Shown: positions 36,636 through 45,905, counted from the first letter of the stretch. The stretch: DNA of 64,000 nucleotides from Accumulibacter sp. (GCF_023806635.1 NZ_JAMTDQ010000042.1:38421-102420); one strand, 5' to 3'. Made by a program: numbers and translations. The notes: generated from the letters alone by a model not told the origin.

Positions 36636-37615
36636 CAGCAACTGTCCCTGTTGGCGTCGCGCCAGGCGATGAGCTTCTCGAGTCCTTCACGCAGTCCGTA
36701 GCGGTACCTGAAACCGAGGTCGGCCTCGGCTTTCGCCGGACAACCGATGCGATTCTGGACCAGCCGTCGAGCGTCATCGGCGCTGTACGGCTTGTAGGTG
36801 ACCTCCAGGCTGGAGCCCTTCAGTTCGAGGATGAGGTCGCACAACTGCTTGATGCTGGTCTGCACGCCGGAACCGACGTTGTAGAACTGATCGGTGGCCT
36901 CGGCCTGCAGCGCCAGGACGTTGCAGCGGGCAACATCTTCAACGTCGATGAAATCATAGGCCTGCGAGCCGTCGCCGTTGATCACCGGCGCTTCATTGGC
37001 GTCGATCTTGTTCAGCATGATCGGGATCACGCCCGTATAGGCAGCCGTCTGGTCCTGATGTGGTCCATAGACGTTCATGTAGCGCAGTCCGACGTAGGAA
37101 AGTCCGTAGCGGTCGTGAAACGCCCGGCACATGGCTTCGCCGGCTATCTTCGAGGCACCGTAGAAGTTCCGGTTGGCGAAGGGATGCGCCTCCGTCATCG
37201 GCACCTCGACCGCATCTCCATAAACCGATGCGGATGACGAGTAGACCAGGCGCTTCACGTTGTTCCGGACGCACGCCTCGAGAACGTTGAAGGTGCCTTC
37301 GATGTTGACGTGAAAGGCCGTGCGCGGGAAGTCCTTGCAATGCAGCAGCCACATCGCCGCCAGGTGAATGACGTAGTCACAGCCGTGCATGGCGTCGTCG
37401 AGGAGATCGACCTCGCGGATGTCAGCGCCGTTCTGGTAAAGGCGACACCTGCAATCCGGAAAGTGCGGGGCGAGATGGTTTCGCTTGCCGCGCGCAAAGT
37501 TGTCGTAGATCAGTACTTCGCCGACGTCGGTCTTGAGCAACTCTCCCACCACATGGCTGCCGATGAAACCGGCACCCCCGATCACCAGCACGCGCGCATC
37601 GTTCAACGGATTCAT
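36635..37615 (-). CDS. NAD-dependent epimerase/dehydratase (extended SDR), first of four
   Basis: 326 residues. Cofactor motif GGAGFIGSHV, active-site YSSSASVYG and YGASK (YxxxK), and the C-terminal SDVEDVAR-type FIDVEDVARCN region are intact. It resembles UDP-glucose/UDP-GlcNAc 4-epimerases, but UDP-GlcNAc-type dehydratases are not excluded. It is 60 nt downstream of the next SDR gene and overlaps the aminotransferase by one base, which suggests that the two act in sequence, for example 4-epimerisation or dehydration followed by amination. Confidence 0.87.
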   Translation of the reverse strand: MNPLNDARVLVIGGAGFIGSHVVGELLKTDVGEVLIYDNFARGKRNHLAPHFPDCRCRLYQNGADIREVDLLDDAMHGCDYVIHLAAMWLLHCKDFPRTAFHVNIEGTFNVLEACVRNNVKRLVYSSSASVYGDAVEVPMTEAHPFANRNFYGASKIAGEAMCRAFHDRYGLSYVGLRYMNVYGPHQDQTAAYTGVIPIMLNKIDANEAPVINGDGSQAYDFIDVEDVARCNVLALQAEATDQFYNVGSGVQTSIKQLCDLILELKGSSLEVTYKPYSADDARRLVQNRIGCPAKAEADLGFRYRYGLREGLEKLIAWRDANRDSC

Positions 37616-37675
37616 CTACCGGTTCCCTGTTCTTTCTGGTCCGAAGGCGGGCAAGAACTCATCGGCACTGGCGCG

Positions 37676-38737
37676 TCACGCACCCGCCTGCGTCATCAGC
37701 TTGTCGTGCCTCGCAATGCTGCGGCCGATCAGTTCCCGATTGGCCCTGGTCCAATCGACGGTGCGGCGCAGCCCGTCGCGGATGTCCACCTGCGCGCCGA
37801 AGCCCAGCTCACGGGCAGCCTTCTCGGTGGAGGCGAAGCGCTTGCCGGAACGATCCCAGTCGCGGGCGGGCCGCAGGTCGAGCGGGGTGGTGTTGCCCGT
37901 GTACTCGTTGATGATGGTTGCCAGTTCCAGAATGCTCGTTTCGCAGCCGGTGGCCAGGTTGTAGACCTCGCCGGCGCATCCGCGCAGCGCGCAGGCCATC
38001 AATCCACGCGCCATGTCCTCGACGAAAATGAAGTCGCGGCTGGCGTTGCCGCCATTGTCGAGTGGCAGCGCCTCGCCGTGCAGGGAACGCCAGATGAAGG
38101 TGGGGGTCACGTTGCGCCAGACGGTGTGCACGGTACCACGCCATCGCCCGGCACCGAGAATCTCTCGCGGACCGTAGACGTTCGAGAATCGGGCCTTGAC
38201 GAAGGGCAGACCATGCCGCTGGAAATAGTAGTTGCCGTACAGTTCGCCAATGATCTTCGAGATCGAGTAGGGGCTGTCGTGGTAGAGCGTTACTGGCTGA
38301 TCCTCGGTCGTTGCCGTTGGAGCATCGTACGTCTTCTCGGCGACTGCACAGGCCGCCGCCGCGTAAACGACCTTCTGCAGTCCCGTGATGTCCTTCAGGC
38401 GGTCGAAGAGTTTGAGTGAGGTGTAGGTGTTGTTGTCGTGGTCGGCAAACGGGTCGGCAATCGACGACTGGTTGCCGTGGTAGCAGGCGAGGTGGAAGAC
38501 GTAGTCCAGGTCGTCGTCCAGGCCGGCCAGGATGCGGTCGTCGGTGATCGAGCCAAAGACGAAACGCACGCGCGCATCGGCGGGAATGTTGGCCACGTCC
38601 GAAGACAACAGGTTGTCGACGATGACGATCTCGGCGGGCTCCTGGTCGAGGATCTGATGCACGAGGTTGCTGCCGACGAAACCGGCACCGCCGACCACCA
38701 GTACCCGGGAACCGCAGAAGCTTGCACTACTTGTCAT
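37676..38737 (-). CDS. NAD-dependent epimerase/dehydratase (extended SDR), second of four
   Basis: 353 residues. GGAGFVGSNL and YSISK are present. The usual serine-containing strand (SSxxVYG) reads YAAAACAVAEKTY, so the catalytic Ser/Thr region is altered and the mechanism may differ from that of an ordinary epimerase. C-terminal IFVEDMARGL and LATGCETSI fit the extended SDR fold. It lies between two other SDR genes, all on the minus strand with short gaps. Confidence 0.82.
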   Translation of the reverse strand: MTSSASFCGSRVLVVGGAGFVGSNLVHQILDQEPAEIVIVDNLLSSDVANIPADARVRFVFGSITDDRILAGLDDDLDYVFHLACYHGNQSSIADPFADHDNNTYTSLKLFDRLKDITGLQKVVYAAAACAVAEKTYDAPTATTEDQPVTLYHDSPYSISKIIGELYGNYYFQRHGLPFVKARFSNVYGPREILGAGRWRGTVHTVWRNVTPTFIWRSLHGEALPLDNGGNASRDFIFVEDMARGLMACALRGCAGEVYNLATGCETSILELATIINEYTGNTTPLDLRPARDWDRSGKRFASTEKAARELGFGAQVDIRDGLRRTVDWTRANRELIGRSIARHDKLMTQAGA

Positions 38738-38749
38738 GCTGAACCTCTT

Positions 38750-39685
38750 TCACTGATCCTGTCCGCTGGCCTTGAGATGCGAGAAGACGTCGCTGACGCC
38801 GTAGTGGTCGTACCATGCCAACTGGCGCCGGATCGTATCGGCAAAGCCGACCCCTGCACGCCATCCGAAAACCTCCAGGGCGGCACCGGGATCGAGGGAA
38901 ACGACCGGTACATCGTCCGCCGCCGGTGGCACCACCGGAACCTCGATGACGCCGAGGCCAAGGTGCTCGGCGACGAGATCGAAGATCTCTTTGATCGCGT
39001 GCGCTTCGCCGGTCGAGAGGTTGTAGATGCCGCTTGCCGCGTTCTCTGTGATCGCCCGATCCATGAAGTCGAGAAAGTCGGCCATGTCGAGGAAGTCGCG
39101 CGAGGTGTCGGAACAGAAGCAACTCTGCCCCGCTCGCAGGCGCTTGTAGAAGGTCGGTATCGGCCCGATGGCAAGCCGCGGCCCCGTGACGTTGGCGATG
39201 CGCAGAGACAGCGTGGGCACGCCGGAGAGCAGCATGAACTGCTCACCCGCCGTCTTGGTGATACCGTAACTGGTGAACGGCGCCGTCGGGTGACTCTCCG
39301 GGATCGGCAGCTGCTGCGGTCGGCCGTAACACAGGGCAGTCTGGAAATTCACGAGGCGCTTGACTTTGAACGCCTGCGCGGACCGGGCGACGACGATACT
39401 GCCGATGACGTTGGTGTTGGAATCCTCGAGCCAATCGTCAGGATCCTTGTAGGCAGCCGCGGCGTGAATGACGACCTCCGGCCGGAAGCGGGAAAAGCAG
39501 TCGTCGACGAGCCGCGCGTCGGCAACGCTGCCCTCCCGGACGGTCAGTCCGGGAACCGGCGGGACGACCTCACGCTTGCCGGTGGCAAAATTGTCGAGGA
39601 CGAGGATTTCGTGGCCGCGTGGCAACCAGTGTTCGACGAGGTTGGATCCGAGGCAGCCGGCGCCACCAGTGATCAGGATGCGCAT
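38750..39685 (-). CDS. NAD-dependent epimerase (extended SDR), third of four; paralogue of the fourth
   Basis: 311 residues. GGAGCLGSNLVEHWL at the N-terminus, AAAYKDPDDW, NFQTALCYG in place of the standard serine motif and SYGITK (YxxxK). The stretches YKDPDDW, FQTALCYG and a following R-ANV-GPR segment also occur in the same order in the SDR at 39698-40636, so these two are clear paralogues. Their features recall the Bordetella WbmF/WbmG/WbmH epimerases, which act on diacetamido-uronate nucleotides; that link is an inference from recall. Confidence 0.82.
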   Translation of the reverse strand: MRILITGGAGCLGSNLVEHWLPRGHEILVLDNFATGKREVVPPVPGLTVREGSVADARLVDDCFSRFRPEVVIHAAAAYKDPDDWLEDSNTNVIGSIVVARSAQAFKVKRLVNFQTALCYGRPQQLPIPESHPTAPFTSYGITKTAGEQFMLLSGVPTLSLRIANVTGPRLAIGPIPTFYKRLRAGQSCFCSDTSRDFLDMADFLDFMDRAITENAASGIYNLSTGEAHAIKEIFDLVAEHLGLGVIEVPVVPPAADDVPVVSLDPGAALEVFGWRAGVGFADTIRRQLAWYDHYGVSDVFSHLKASGQDQ

Positions 39686-39697
39686 GGTCCGTCCCCT

Positions 39698-40636
39698 CTA
39701 CCCCTTCTCCTGCAGGCGCAGGTGGGTGTACTCACCCAGCGTGCCGTGCCTGCGGTAGTAGTCCATGGCAGCGCCGACCGTTTCCTGCAGCGGCGTGAAG
39801 CTGATCTCGCCAAAGTCCTCAAAGGTGCGGCCGGGGTCGAGGAGAATCGAGAAGACGTCGTCCGGCCCGAGTTCCTTGACTTCGGCCTGTGGTCTGCCCG
39901 GAACATCGAGAGCGGTGACCACCGCGTCGTACAGTTCCTGAATGGCCACGTCCTTGCCCGAGGAGAAATGGTAGGCGCCATGCCCCGTTCCGTCGATGGC
40001 CTTGAGAACGACGCGCGCGAGATCCTTGACGAAGACGAAGTCGCGCCGCGCCCGCGTGACGAAACACTGCTTGCCGTCCTTCAGCCGCTGGTAGAAGATC
40101 GGCAGCGGGCCGGCAACGTTTCGCGGTCCGACCACGTTGGCCAGACGGAAGGTCACGTAGTCGACACCGGAGAGTTCGAGGTAATACTCGTTGGTGGTCT
40201 TCGAGATGGCGTAGCTGCTGCCGACCGGGTTGCGCGGATGGTCCAGGCGGATCGGCTGCTGCAAGGGCCGCAGGCCGTAGCAGAGTGCTGTCTGGAAGTA
40301 GATGAACCGGCTGACGCCGAACTTCTTCGCCGCGTCGACCATGTTTGCGCCGCCGACGCAGTTGGTCAGGGTGTCGTTGTACCAGTCGTCCGGATCCTTG
40401 TACGAGGCCGCGGTATGAACGATGGCCTCCGGTCTGAAATCGCCGACCAACTGGTCGACCAGCGCCTTGTTGGCGATCGACTCGATGGCGATCGTCAGTG
40501 CCGGATGCTCGGCGAGATGTTCCCTGCGTCCGGTTGCGAGGTTATCGATGGTGACGACCTGGTCGCCCCGCGCGAGCAGCATCTCGATGATATGTGAGCC
40601 TATCTGCCCGAGTCCGCCGCTGACAAAGACCTTCAT
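39698..40636 (-). CDS. NAD-dependent epimerase (extended SDR), fourth; WbmG/H-like
   Basis: 312 residues. GGLGQIGSHI, AASYKDPDDWYNDT, YFQTALCYG and SYAISK are present. It is similar along its length to the third SDR and 12 nt from it. The gene overlaps the WbpI-like 2-epimerase by 4 nt at its start, tying it to the diacetamido-uronate pathway. A C4 epimerisation of UDP-GlcNAc3NAcA or UDP-ManNAc3NAcA, giving the galacto form, is a reasonable prediction that sequence alone cannot prove. Confidence 0.82.
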   Translation of the reverse strand: MKVFVSGGLGQIGSHIIEMLLARGDQVVTIDNLATGRREHLAEHPALTIAIESIANKALVDQLVGDFRPEAIVHTAASYKDPDDWYNDTLTNCVGGANMVDAAKKFGVSRFIYFQTALCYGLRPLQQPIRLDHPRNPVGSSYAISKTTNEYYLELSGVDYVTFRLANVVGPRNVAGPLPIFYQRLKDGKQCFVTRARRDFVFVKDLARVVLKAIDGTGHGAYHFSSGKDVAIQELYDAVVTALDVPGRPQAEVKELGPDDVFSILLDPGRTFEDFGEISFTPLQETVGAAMDYYRRHGTLGEYTHLRLQEKG

Positions 40637-41769
40637 GATGCTTTCCCTGTTGATGGTGAAACGTTCGTATCGATGTCCGGCCGCCCGGGCTGGAGCAAGC
40701 AGGAGACGATCGCTCTCGCGGCCCTGCCGTCGCCGTACGGGTTCCCCTCCTCCGTTCCGGTGCGACCGTCAAGTGTCTCGCTGACGGCGGCGACGATCGT
40801 CGGAAAGGATGCGCCCACCAGCCGATTCCAGCCGGCCTCGACGGTCTCCACCCATTCGGTCTCATCGCGCATCGTGATGCACGGGACGCGGTAGAAGAAC
40901 GCCTCCTTCTGTACCCCGCCGGAATCCGTCAGGATCAGCCGTGCCGCCTGTTCGAGTGCCAGCATGTCGAGGAAAGGCAATGGTTCGACGATCGTCAGCG
41001 CGTCCAGATGATGCAGCAGACCATGCTTGTCGGCAAGCTTGCGCGTCCGCGGGTGGAGGGGCAGGACCACGGGCAACTCCTCCGCAACCCGCGCCAGCGC
41101 CGACAGGATGCCTCCAAGTCGTTGCGGATCGTCCGTGTTCTCGGCGCGGTGACACGTCGCGAGGGCGAAACCCGCAGCCGTCAGCTGCAGGCGCTGCAGC
41201 ACCGTGCTGTCCAGCCGGGCCCGGTCACGATGGTAGAGGGCGACGTCGTACATCACGTCGCCGACGTTGACGACACCCTCGACGATGCCTTCCGCCTGCA
41301 GGTTTCTGACCGCCGTTTCCGTCGGGCAGAAGAGGAGGCTGGAGACGCGGTCGGCGAGAATGCGGTTGATCTCTTCCGGCATGTGCATGTTGAACGAGCG
41401 CAGGCCGGCCTCGACGTGTGCCACCGGCACATGCAGCTTGGCGGCGGCCAGCGCGCCTGCGAGTGTCGAGTTGGTGTCGCCATAGATCAGTACCCAGTCG
41501 GGCCTCTCCCGCAACAGCACCTCTTCGATCGCCTCGAGCATGCGACCCGTCATGGCACCGTGCTGGCCACCGGAAATCTCGAGGTTGTACAGCGGCTGCG
41601 GAATGTCCAGTTCGTCGAAGAAAACGCGGGACATGTTCTCGTCGAAGTGTTGACCCGTGTGCACGAGGATCTCGTCGATGTCTGCCGAGAAGTCCTCTCG
41701 TATCGCACGCGAGACGGCAGCGGCCTTGATGAACTGGGGCCGGGCGCCGACGATGGTCAATAGCTTCAT
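40633..41769 (-). CDS. wbpI: WbpI-like UDP-GlcNAc3NAcA 2-epimerase
   Basis: 378 residues. The start MKLLTIVGARPQFIKAAAVSR carries GARPQFIKA, which is typical of WbpI; WecB-type enzymes usually have GTRPEAIK. Catalytic-type segments HTGQHFD, GDTNSTLAGALAA, HVEAGLRSF, ATCHRAENTDD and LTDSGGVQKEAF are present. It inverts C2 of a diacetamido uronic acid nucleotide. The ATG at 41769 makes an ATGA overlap with the WbpE homologue, and its stop overlaps the fourth SDR. Presence of WbpB, D and E in the same operon supports this over plain UDP-GlcNAc 2-epimerase. Confidence 0.87.
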   Translation of the reverse strand: MKLLTIVGARPQFIKAAAVSRAIREDFSADIDEILVHTGQHFDENMSRVFFDELDIPQPLYNLEISGGQHGAMTGRMLEAIEEVLLRERPDWVLIYGDTNSTLAGALAAAKLHVPVAHVEAGLRSFNMHMPEEINRILADRVSSLLFCPTETAVRNLQAEGIVEGVVNVGDVMYDVALYHRDRARLDSTVLQRLQLTAAGFALATCHRAENTDDPQRLGGILSALARVAEELPVVLPLHPRTRKLADKHGLLHHLDALTIVEPLPFLDMLALEQAARLILTDSGGVQKEAFFYRVPCITMRDETEWVETVEAGWNRLVGASFPTIVAAVSETLDGRTGTEEGNPYGDGRAARAIVSCLLQPGRPDIDTNVSPSTGKAS

Positions 41770-42872
41770 GCCGTCGCCTGCGCCAGCGCGGCAACGATCG
41801 CTTCCTGGGTCTGCTGTTCGAGGTAGGGATGCATCGGCAGGCTGAGGACGCGCGCCGCCACCGCGTCGGCGTGCGCCAGGCTGCCCGCGATGCGGCAGCT
41901 TGCGGCGTACGCCGGCTGCCGGTGCAAGGGCACCGGATAATGGACGGCGGTCGGAATGCCGGCCGCGGCAAGCTGCTGGAGAACGTGCTCGCGCTTGTCT
42001 ACCTGTACGGTAAACTGACCCCAGACGCAACTGCGATCCGGACGAACGGCCAGTCGTTGCACGTTCGGCAGCTCTCGCAGCATTTCCAGATAGCGGGCAC
42101 CGACGGCGATTCGTTCTTCGATTTCCTGGTCGAACTGCTCCAGCTTGGCGAGGACGATCGCGCACTGGAGCGTGTCCATGCGACCGCCGACTCCGACGCG
42201 TGTGTGGAAATAGCGCCGCTCCTGGCCATGCACGCGAATCTCGCGCATGGTTTTGGCGAGACCGTCGTCGTTGGTGAATATTGCGCCGCCATCCCCGTAA
42301 CAACCGAGTGGCTTGCTGGGAAAGAAGCTCGTGCAGCCGATGCTCGAGAGGTTGCAGCTCCGCGTCCCGCGGTAGGTTGCGCCGAAGCTCTGCGCTGCAT
42401 CCTCGATGACGGGAATGTCCCCGTGACGGCGGGCGATGGAGCCGATCTCTTCCATGTCGGCGACCTGGCCATAGAGCGAGACCGGCATGATCGCTCGGGT
42501 TCGTGCCGTGATTGCCGCGGCAATCAGCTTTGCGTCGATGTTGCAGGTGTCGGGCTCGACGTCGACGAAGACCGGTGTGGCACCTGCCAATGCGATCACT
42601 TCCGCCGTCGCGACGAAGGTAAACGGCGTCGTGATCACCTCGTCCCCCGGCCCGACCCCGAGGGCCATCAAAGAGATCAGCAGGGCTTCGGTTCCCGACG
42701 CAGCGGTGATGCAGTGCGAACAACCCGTGTAGTTCTCCAGCCGCTGTTCCAGTTCCCGGACCTCCGGGCCCATGATGTACTGGCCGTGATCGAGCACGCG
42801 CTGCATGCGCTCATGGATCGGGCCGCGAAGGGAGGCGTATTGTGCCTTGAGGTCAATGAACTGGATGCTCAT
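41766..42872 (-). CDS. wbpE: WbpE-like aminotransferase
   Basis: 368 residues. IQFIDLKAQYASLRGPIHER is the N-terminal hallmark of WbpE. AASGTEALLISLMAL, VIEDAAQSFGATY and SFFPSKPLGCYGDGGA follow, with K187 as the PLP lysine. It aminates C3 of UDP-3-keto-GlcNAcA, which is made by the WbpB-like dehydrogenase two genes upstream. It overlaps WbpI by 4 nt. Together with the WbpD homologue it makes UDP-GlcNAc3NAcA from UDP-GlcNAcA. Confidence 0.92.
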   Translation of the reverse strand: MSIQFIDLKAQYASLRGPIHERMQRVLDHGQYIMGPEVRELEQRLENYTGCSHCITAASGTEALLISLMALGVGPGDEVITTPFTFVATAEVIALAGATPVFVDVEPDTCNIDAKLIAAAITARTRAIMPVSLYGQVADMEEIGSIARRHGDIPVIEDAAQSFGATYRGTRSCNLSSIGCTSFFPSKPLGCYGDGGAIFTNDDGLAKTMREIRVHGQERRYFHTRVGVGGRMDTLQCAIVLAKLEQFDQEIEERIAVGARYLEMLRELPNVQRLAVRPDRSCVWGQFTVQVDKREHVLQQLAAAGIPTAVHYPVPLHRQPAYAASCRIAGSLAHADAVAARVLSLPMHPYLEQQTQEAIVAALAQATA

Positions 42873-42941
42873 GCGTAGCCTGCTGCCTGATGGTTGAAGC
42901 GGGTGCCTGCCGCTGGTCGTCGGGAGGCTGTCGGTCGGATG

Positions 42942-43574
42942 TCAGTGCCCATGCTGCCCGGCGGCTGACGGTGCCTGCGGGTTGCCCTCGATGTCCTGCA
43001 GGCAGCTGACCTGCCCTTCCCGGAGCCGATACCGCACCGCTGTCGCCGGGCAGCATGCTTCTCCTTCCCCGCTGAGCGGCAGATCGAGGCGTTCTCCGTG
43101 CTGGCTGATCCAGCCGATCTGTCGCGCGGGAACGCCCGCCATCAGTGCGTAGGCGGGTACGTCCCGGTTGACCACCGCGCCGGCAGCGACAAAGGCGTAC
43201 TCGCCGATCGTCACGCCGCAGACGATGGTGCAGTTGGCGCCGAGGGTGGCGCCCCGTCTCACCAGCGTGTCGCGGTACTCATGCTTGCGCGATACATGGC
43301 TGCGCGGGTTGTAGACGTTGGTGAAGACCATGCTCGGTCCGCAGAAGACATCGTCCTCGAGCGTCACGTTGTCATAGACCGAAACGTTGTTCTGGATCTT
43401 CACGTTGTTGCCGATGATCACCCTGTTGCCTATGAAGACATTCTGGCCCAGCGAGCAATCGCTGCCGATGCGTGCCTGAGCACAGATATGTACCCATTGC
43501 CAAATGCGAGTATTGTCGCCCACTACCGCACCGCTGTCGATGATCGCCGTGGAATCTGCCGTAAAACCGTTCAT
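42942..43574 (-). CDS. wbpD: WbpD-like left-handed beta-helix acetyltransferase
   Basis: 210 residues. Hexapeptide repeats run through the first 150 residues ([39 protein letters not shown] and so on), with the long insertion loop [21 protein letters not shown]-acetylation of UDP-GlcNAc3NA on C3 is the known reaction of this subfamily. A C-terminal extension of about 55 residues after the helix (ending GQHGH) is longer than in typical members. It is 70 nt upstream of the WbpE homologue and 13 nt after the FAD enzyme. Confidence 0.9.
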   Translation of the reverse strand: MNGFTADSTAIIDSGAVVGDNTRIWQWVHICAQARIGSDCSLGQNVFIGNRVIIGNNVKIQNNVSVYDNVTLEDDVFCGPSMVFTNVYNPRSHVSRKHEYRDTLVRRGATLGANCTIVCGVTIGEYAFVAAGAVVNRDVPAYALMAGVPARQIGWISQHGERLDLPLSGEGEACCPATAVRYRLREGQVSCLQDIEGNPQAPSAAGQHGH

Positions 43575-43587
43575 GACCCTCCCGGAT

Positions 43588-44655
43588 TCAGTGAATGTGG
43601 TCGGAAACCCTTCTCGCCAGCGCCTGAGCGGTTGTCCACTTGCCGCCGAAAACGCTGATCAGCGCGCCGTCGCGGTGCAAGGCGTACTCACGTGTCGCCT
43701 GCGCCGGATTGCTGGCCGAGTGAAGCAGCGGACGGACACCTGCAAAGACCTCGAGCACCCGGTCGGGACCGCTGGCAGACGGGAAATAATGGCCGATGAC
43801 CGTCAGCAGGTAATCCTGCTCGCTCGGATCGCAGACTGCCGGGGCGTCAAGCGCCTGCCGAACCTCCGTCGTGCCGACCAGCGTTCGTCCCTGCCAGGGA
43901 AGGACGAAAACGATTCTCGGCTCGCAAGGAACCTCGAGCACATAGGCCTGCGGACAGGGAAGATCAAGGACCAGGTGACTGCCCCGCACGAGATCGAGGC
44001 GGTACGGGGAAGCGATTCCGCTCTGCTCGAGCAGGCGCTCGGCCCAAGGCCCGCAGACATTGATCAGGCGCTCATGGCGAGCCGACGTACCGTCGGCGAA
44101 CTCAACCCGGCCGCTGCGATCGACCCGTCGTACCTCGCAATGCTCGCGCAGCACAGCGCCCGCTGCCTGCGCCTGCTCGGCGACCCACAACCCCAGTGCC
44201 CGATCGTCCATCTGGCCATCGGAGAAGCTGTAGCCGCCGAGCAGTCCCTCGCGACGCAGTTGCGGATCGGCCTGCAGGATCTGCCCGGCCGTGCGCCAGG
44301 TCGCGGGCGGCAGTTCGCTTCTGCCTGCCAGCGAGTCGTAGAGGAACAGCCCGGCGCGAATCAGCCAGCGTGAACGACGACCGCCGCGGTAGACCGGCAT
44401 CAGCAGCCGCAGCGGCCGGGTCAGGCTGGGCACCCGTGCGAGCCAGCCGTCGCGCTCGCGCAACGCCTCGCGCACCAGCCGGAACTCGAGGTTCTCGAGA
44501 TAGCGCAGCCCGCCGTGCAGCAGCTTGGATGAGCGCGAGCTGGTCTCCGCCATCAGTCGGTTCCGCTCGTACAGGCGCACTGCGTGACCCAGCTGCTGCA
44601 ACTGCCAGGCACAACACAGACCGTTGATGCCACCACCAACGACGCCGATGTCCAT
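43588..44655 (-). CDS. GlpD-like FAD-dependent oxidoreductase, short form
   Basis: 355 residues. FAD-binding [16 protein letters not shown] at the N-terminus, [20 protein letters not shown] and the later [10 protein letters not shown] identify the glycerol-3-phosphate dehydrogenase (GlpD) family. The C-terminal helical domain of standard GlpD (about 500 residues) is absent. [15 protein letters not shown] ends the chain. The start at 44655 lies 7 nt after the WbpB stop. It sits between two genes of the diacetamido-uronate pathway, where a GlpD is unexpected; it might oxidise a sugar or polyol phosphate of the glycan, or supply a glycerol-derived decoration. Confidence 0.78.
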   Translation of the reverse strand: MDIGVVGGGINGLCCAWQLQQLGHAVRLYERNRLMAETSSRSSKLLHGGLRYLENLEFRLVREALRERDGWLARVPSLTRPLRLLMPVYRGGRRSRWLIRAGLFLYDSLAGRSELPPATWRTAGQILQADPQLRREGLLGGYSFSDGQMDDRALGLWVAEQAQAAGAVLREHCEVRRVDRSGRVEFADGTSARHERLINVCGPWAERLLEQSGIASPYRLDLVRGSHLVLDLPCPQAYVLEVPCEPRIVFVLPWQGRTLVGTTEVRQALDAPAVCDPSEQDYLLTVIGHYFPSASGPDRVLEVFAGVRPLLHSASNPAQATREYALHRDGALISVFGGKWTTAQALARRVSDHIH

Positions 44656-44662
44656 CAACGGG

Positions 44663-45715
44663 TCAATATTCGAGTGGCAAGGCGATCTCGCGCCCATCGC
44701 GGGCCGACAGGTAGGCCGCGATCAGGACTTCAAGCGACTTCAGGCCTTCGCGCCCATCGACCTCGGGTTCGGCATCGCCGCGCAGGACGTCGACGACGTT
44801 GCGGTAGTACAGCGGGTGACCGAATCCGTACACCGAAGTGGTCTCGTAGTTGGCAGCCTTGATGTCGGCATCGTAGTCACGCTGATCGGCGAAGTCCCAG
44901 ACCTGGATGTCGTTGACCGCGACGCCGCCGATACGGACGGTTCCCTTCTCACCGAGAATGGTGATCGAGCCCTCGAGGTTCCTGGGATAGGTGAGCATGG
45001 TCACACTCATCGAGCCGAGGGCCCCGCTGCGCCAGCGAATATTGAGCACACCGGTATCCTCGACCTGGATGTCCCGTGCCAGGGTCGCCGTCATCGCGGT
45101 GACGCTGGCGACCGGGCCGACCAGCCAGTCGACGAGGTCCACGTAGTGGCTGGCCTGGTTCATGAAGGCTCCGCCGTCGAGTTCCCAGGTGCCGCGCCAC
45201 TTGGCGGAATCGTAGTACTCCTGTGGGCGTGACCAGAAGACGTTGATGCTGACCATATAGACCTTGCCGAAGCGCTTTTCGTCGAATGCCCGCTTGAGCA
45301 TCTGCAGGGTCGAGTTGCGGCGATTCTGCTTGACGACCAGTAGTCGCACGTTCGCTTGGTCGCAGGCGCGGACCATGCGGACACCGTCCTGCCAGCGAGT
45401 CGCCATCGGTTTTTCCGTGACCACGTTGACACCGTGAGCTGCAGCCAGCACAGCCTGGTCGGGATGCAGTCCGCTTGGCGTACACAGCGCGACGACGTCG
45501 AGCGACTCGTCGCGCAGCATGTCTCCCATGCGCGCGTAGCCCCTGACCGAGTACTTCCCGACGTGAGCGTCGAGAACGGAGCGGTCATTGTCGCAGACGG
45601 CAGCCAACTCGAGGTCATTGCCGTGGGTCTCGATCGAACCGAAGTGGTTTTTCGAGATACGACCACATCCCACTACCCCGACGCGGATGCGGCGTCCCTG
45701 AATCGTCTTGAACAT
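44663..45715 (-). CDS. wbpB: WbpB-like NAD-dependent dehydrogenase (Gfo/Idh/MocA family)
   Basis: 350 residues. RVGVVGCGRISKNHFGSIE is the NAD-binding start shared with WbpB, followed by CTPSGLHPDQAVLAA and VVTEKPMATRW (EKP motif). GAFMNQASHYVDLVDWLVG carries the conserved His region. It oxidises UDP-GlcNAcA at C3 to the 3-keto form, the substrate of WbpE. The start at 45715 has a GGGAG site 9 nt upstream; the open frame runs further back without similarity. It is the most upstream of the diacetamido-uronate genes in the window. Confidence 0.92.
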   Translation of the reverse strand: MFKTIQGRRIRVGVVGCGRISKNHFGSIETHGNDLELAAVCDNDRSVLDAHVGKYSVRGYARMGDMLRDESLDVVALCTPSGLHPDQAVLAAAHGVNVVTEKPMATRWQDGVRMVRACDQANVRLLVVKQNRRNSTLQMLKRAFDEKRFGKVYMVSINVFWSRPQEYYDSAKWRGTWELDGGAFMNQASHYVDLVDWLVGPVASVTAMTATLARDIQVEDTGVLNIRWRSGALGSMSVTMLTYPRNLEGSITILGEKGTVRIGGVAVNDIQVWDFADQRDYDADIKAANYETTSVYGFGHPLYYRNVVDVLRGDAEPEVDGREGLKSLEVLIAAYLSARDGREIALPLEY

Positions 45716-45905
45716 CGGTTGGACTCCCTGTTGGCAGGCGACCCGGAGTCCTGCAGCCGTCTCTCGGCTGGTGAGCAACCGGGTATCGCGCAAAGGCACG
45801 CATGATACCGGCAGGGGGGTGGCTCTTCAAGAACGCGGTGCCAACCATGCCAACCAGGAGGGCGCCTTGCGACGAGCACGACTCGCGGCCCGCGCGCGGG
45901 TACTC

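Noticed and set aside
40633-41769. Reading the 2-epimerase as WecB (UDP-GlcNAc 2-epimerase)
   Set aside because: GARPQFIKA at the N-terminus and the WbpB/D/E neighbours favour WbpI; WecB remains a fallback.
41770-42723. Upstream extension of the WbpI frame
   Set aside because: It lies in another frame of the WbpE gene and lacks similarity; WbpI starts at 41769 with an ATGA overlap.
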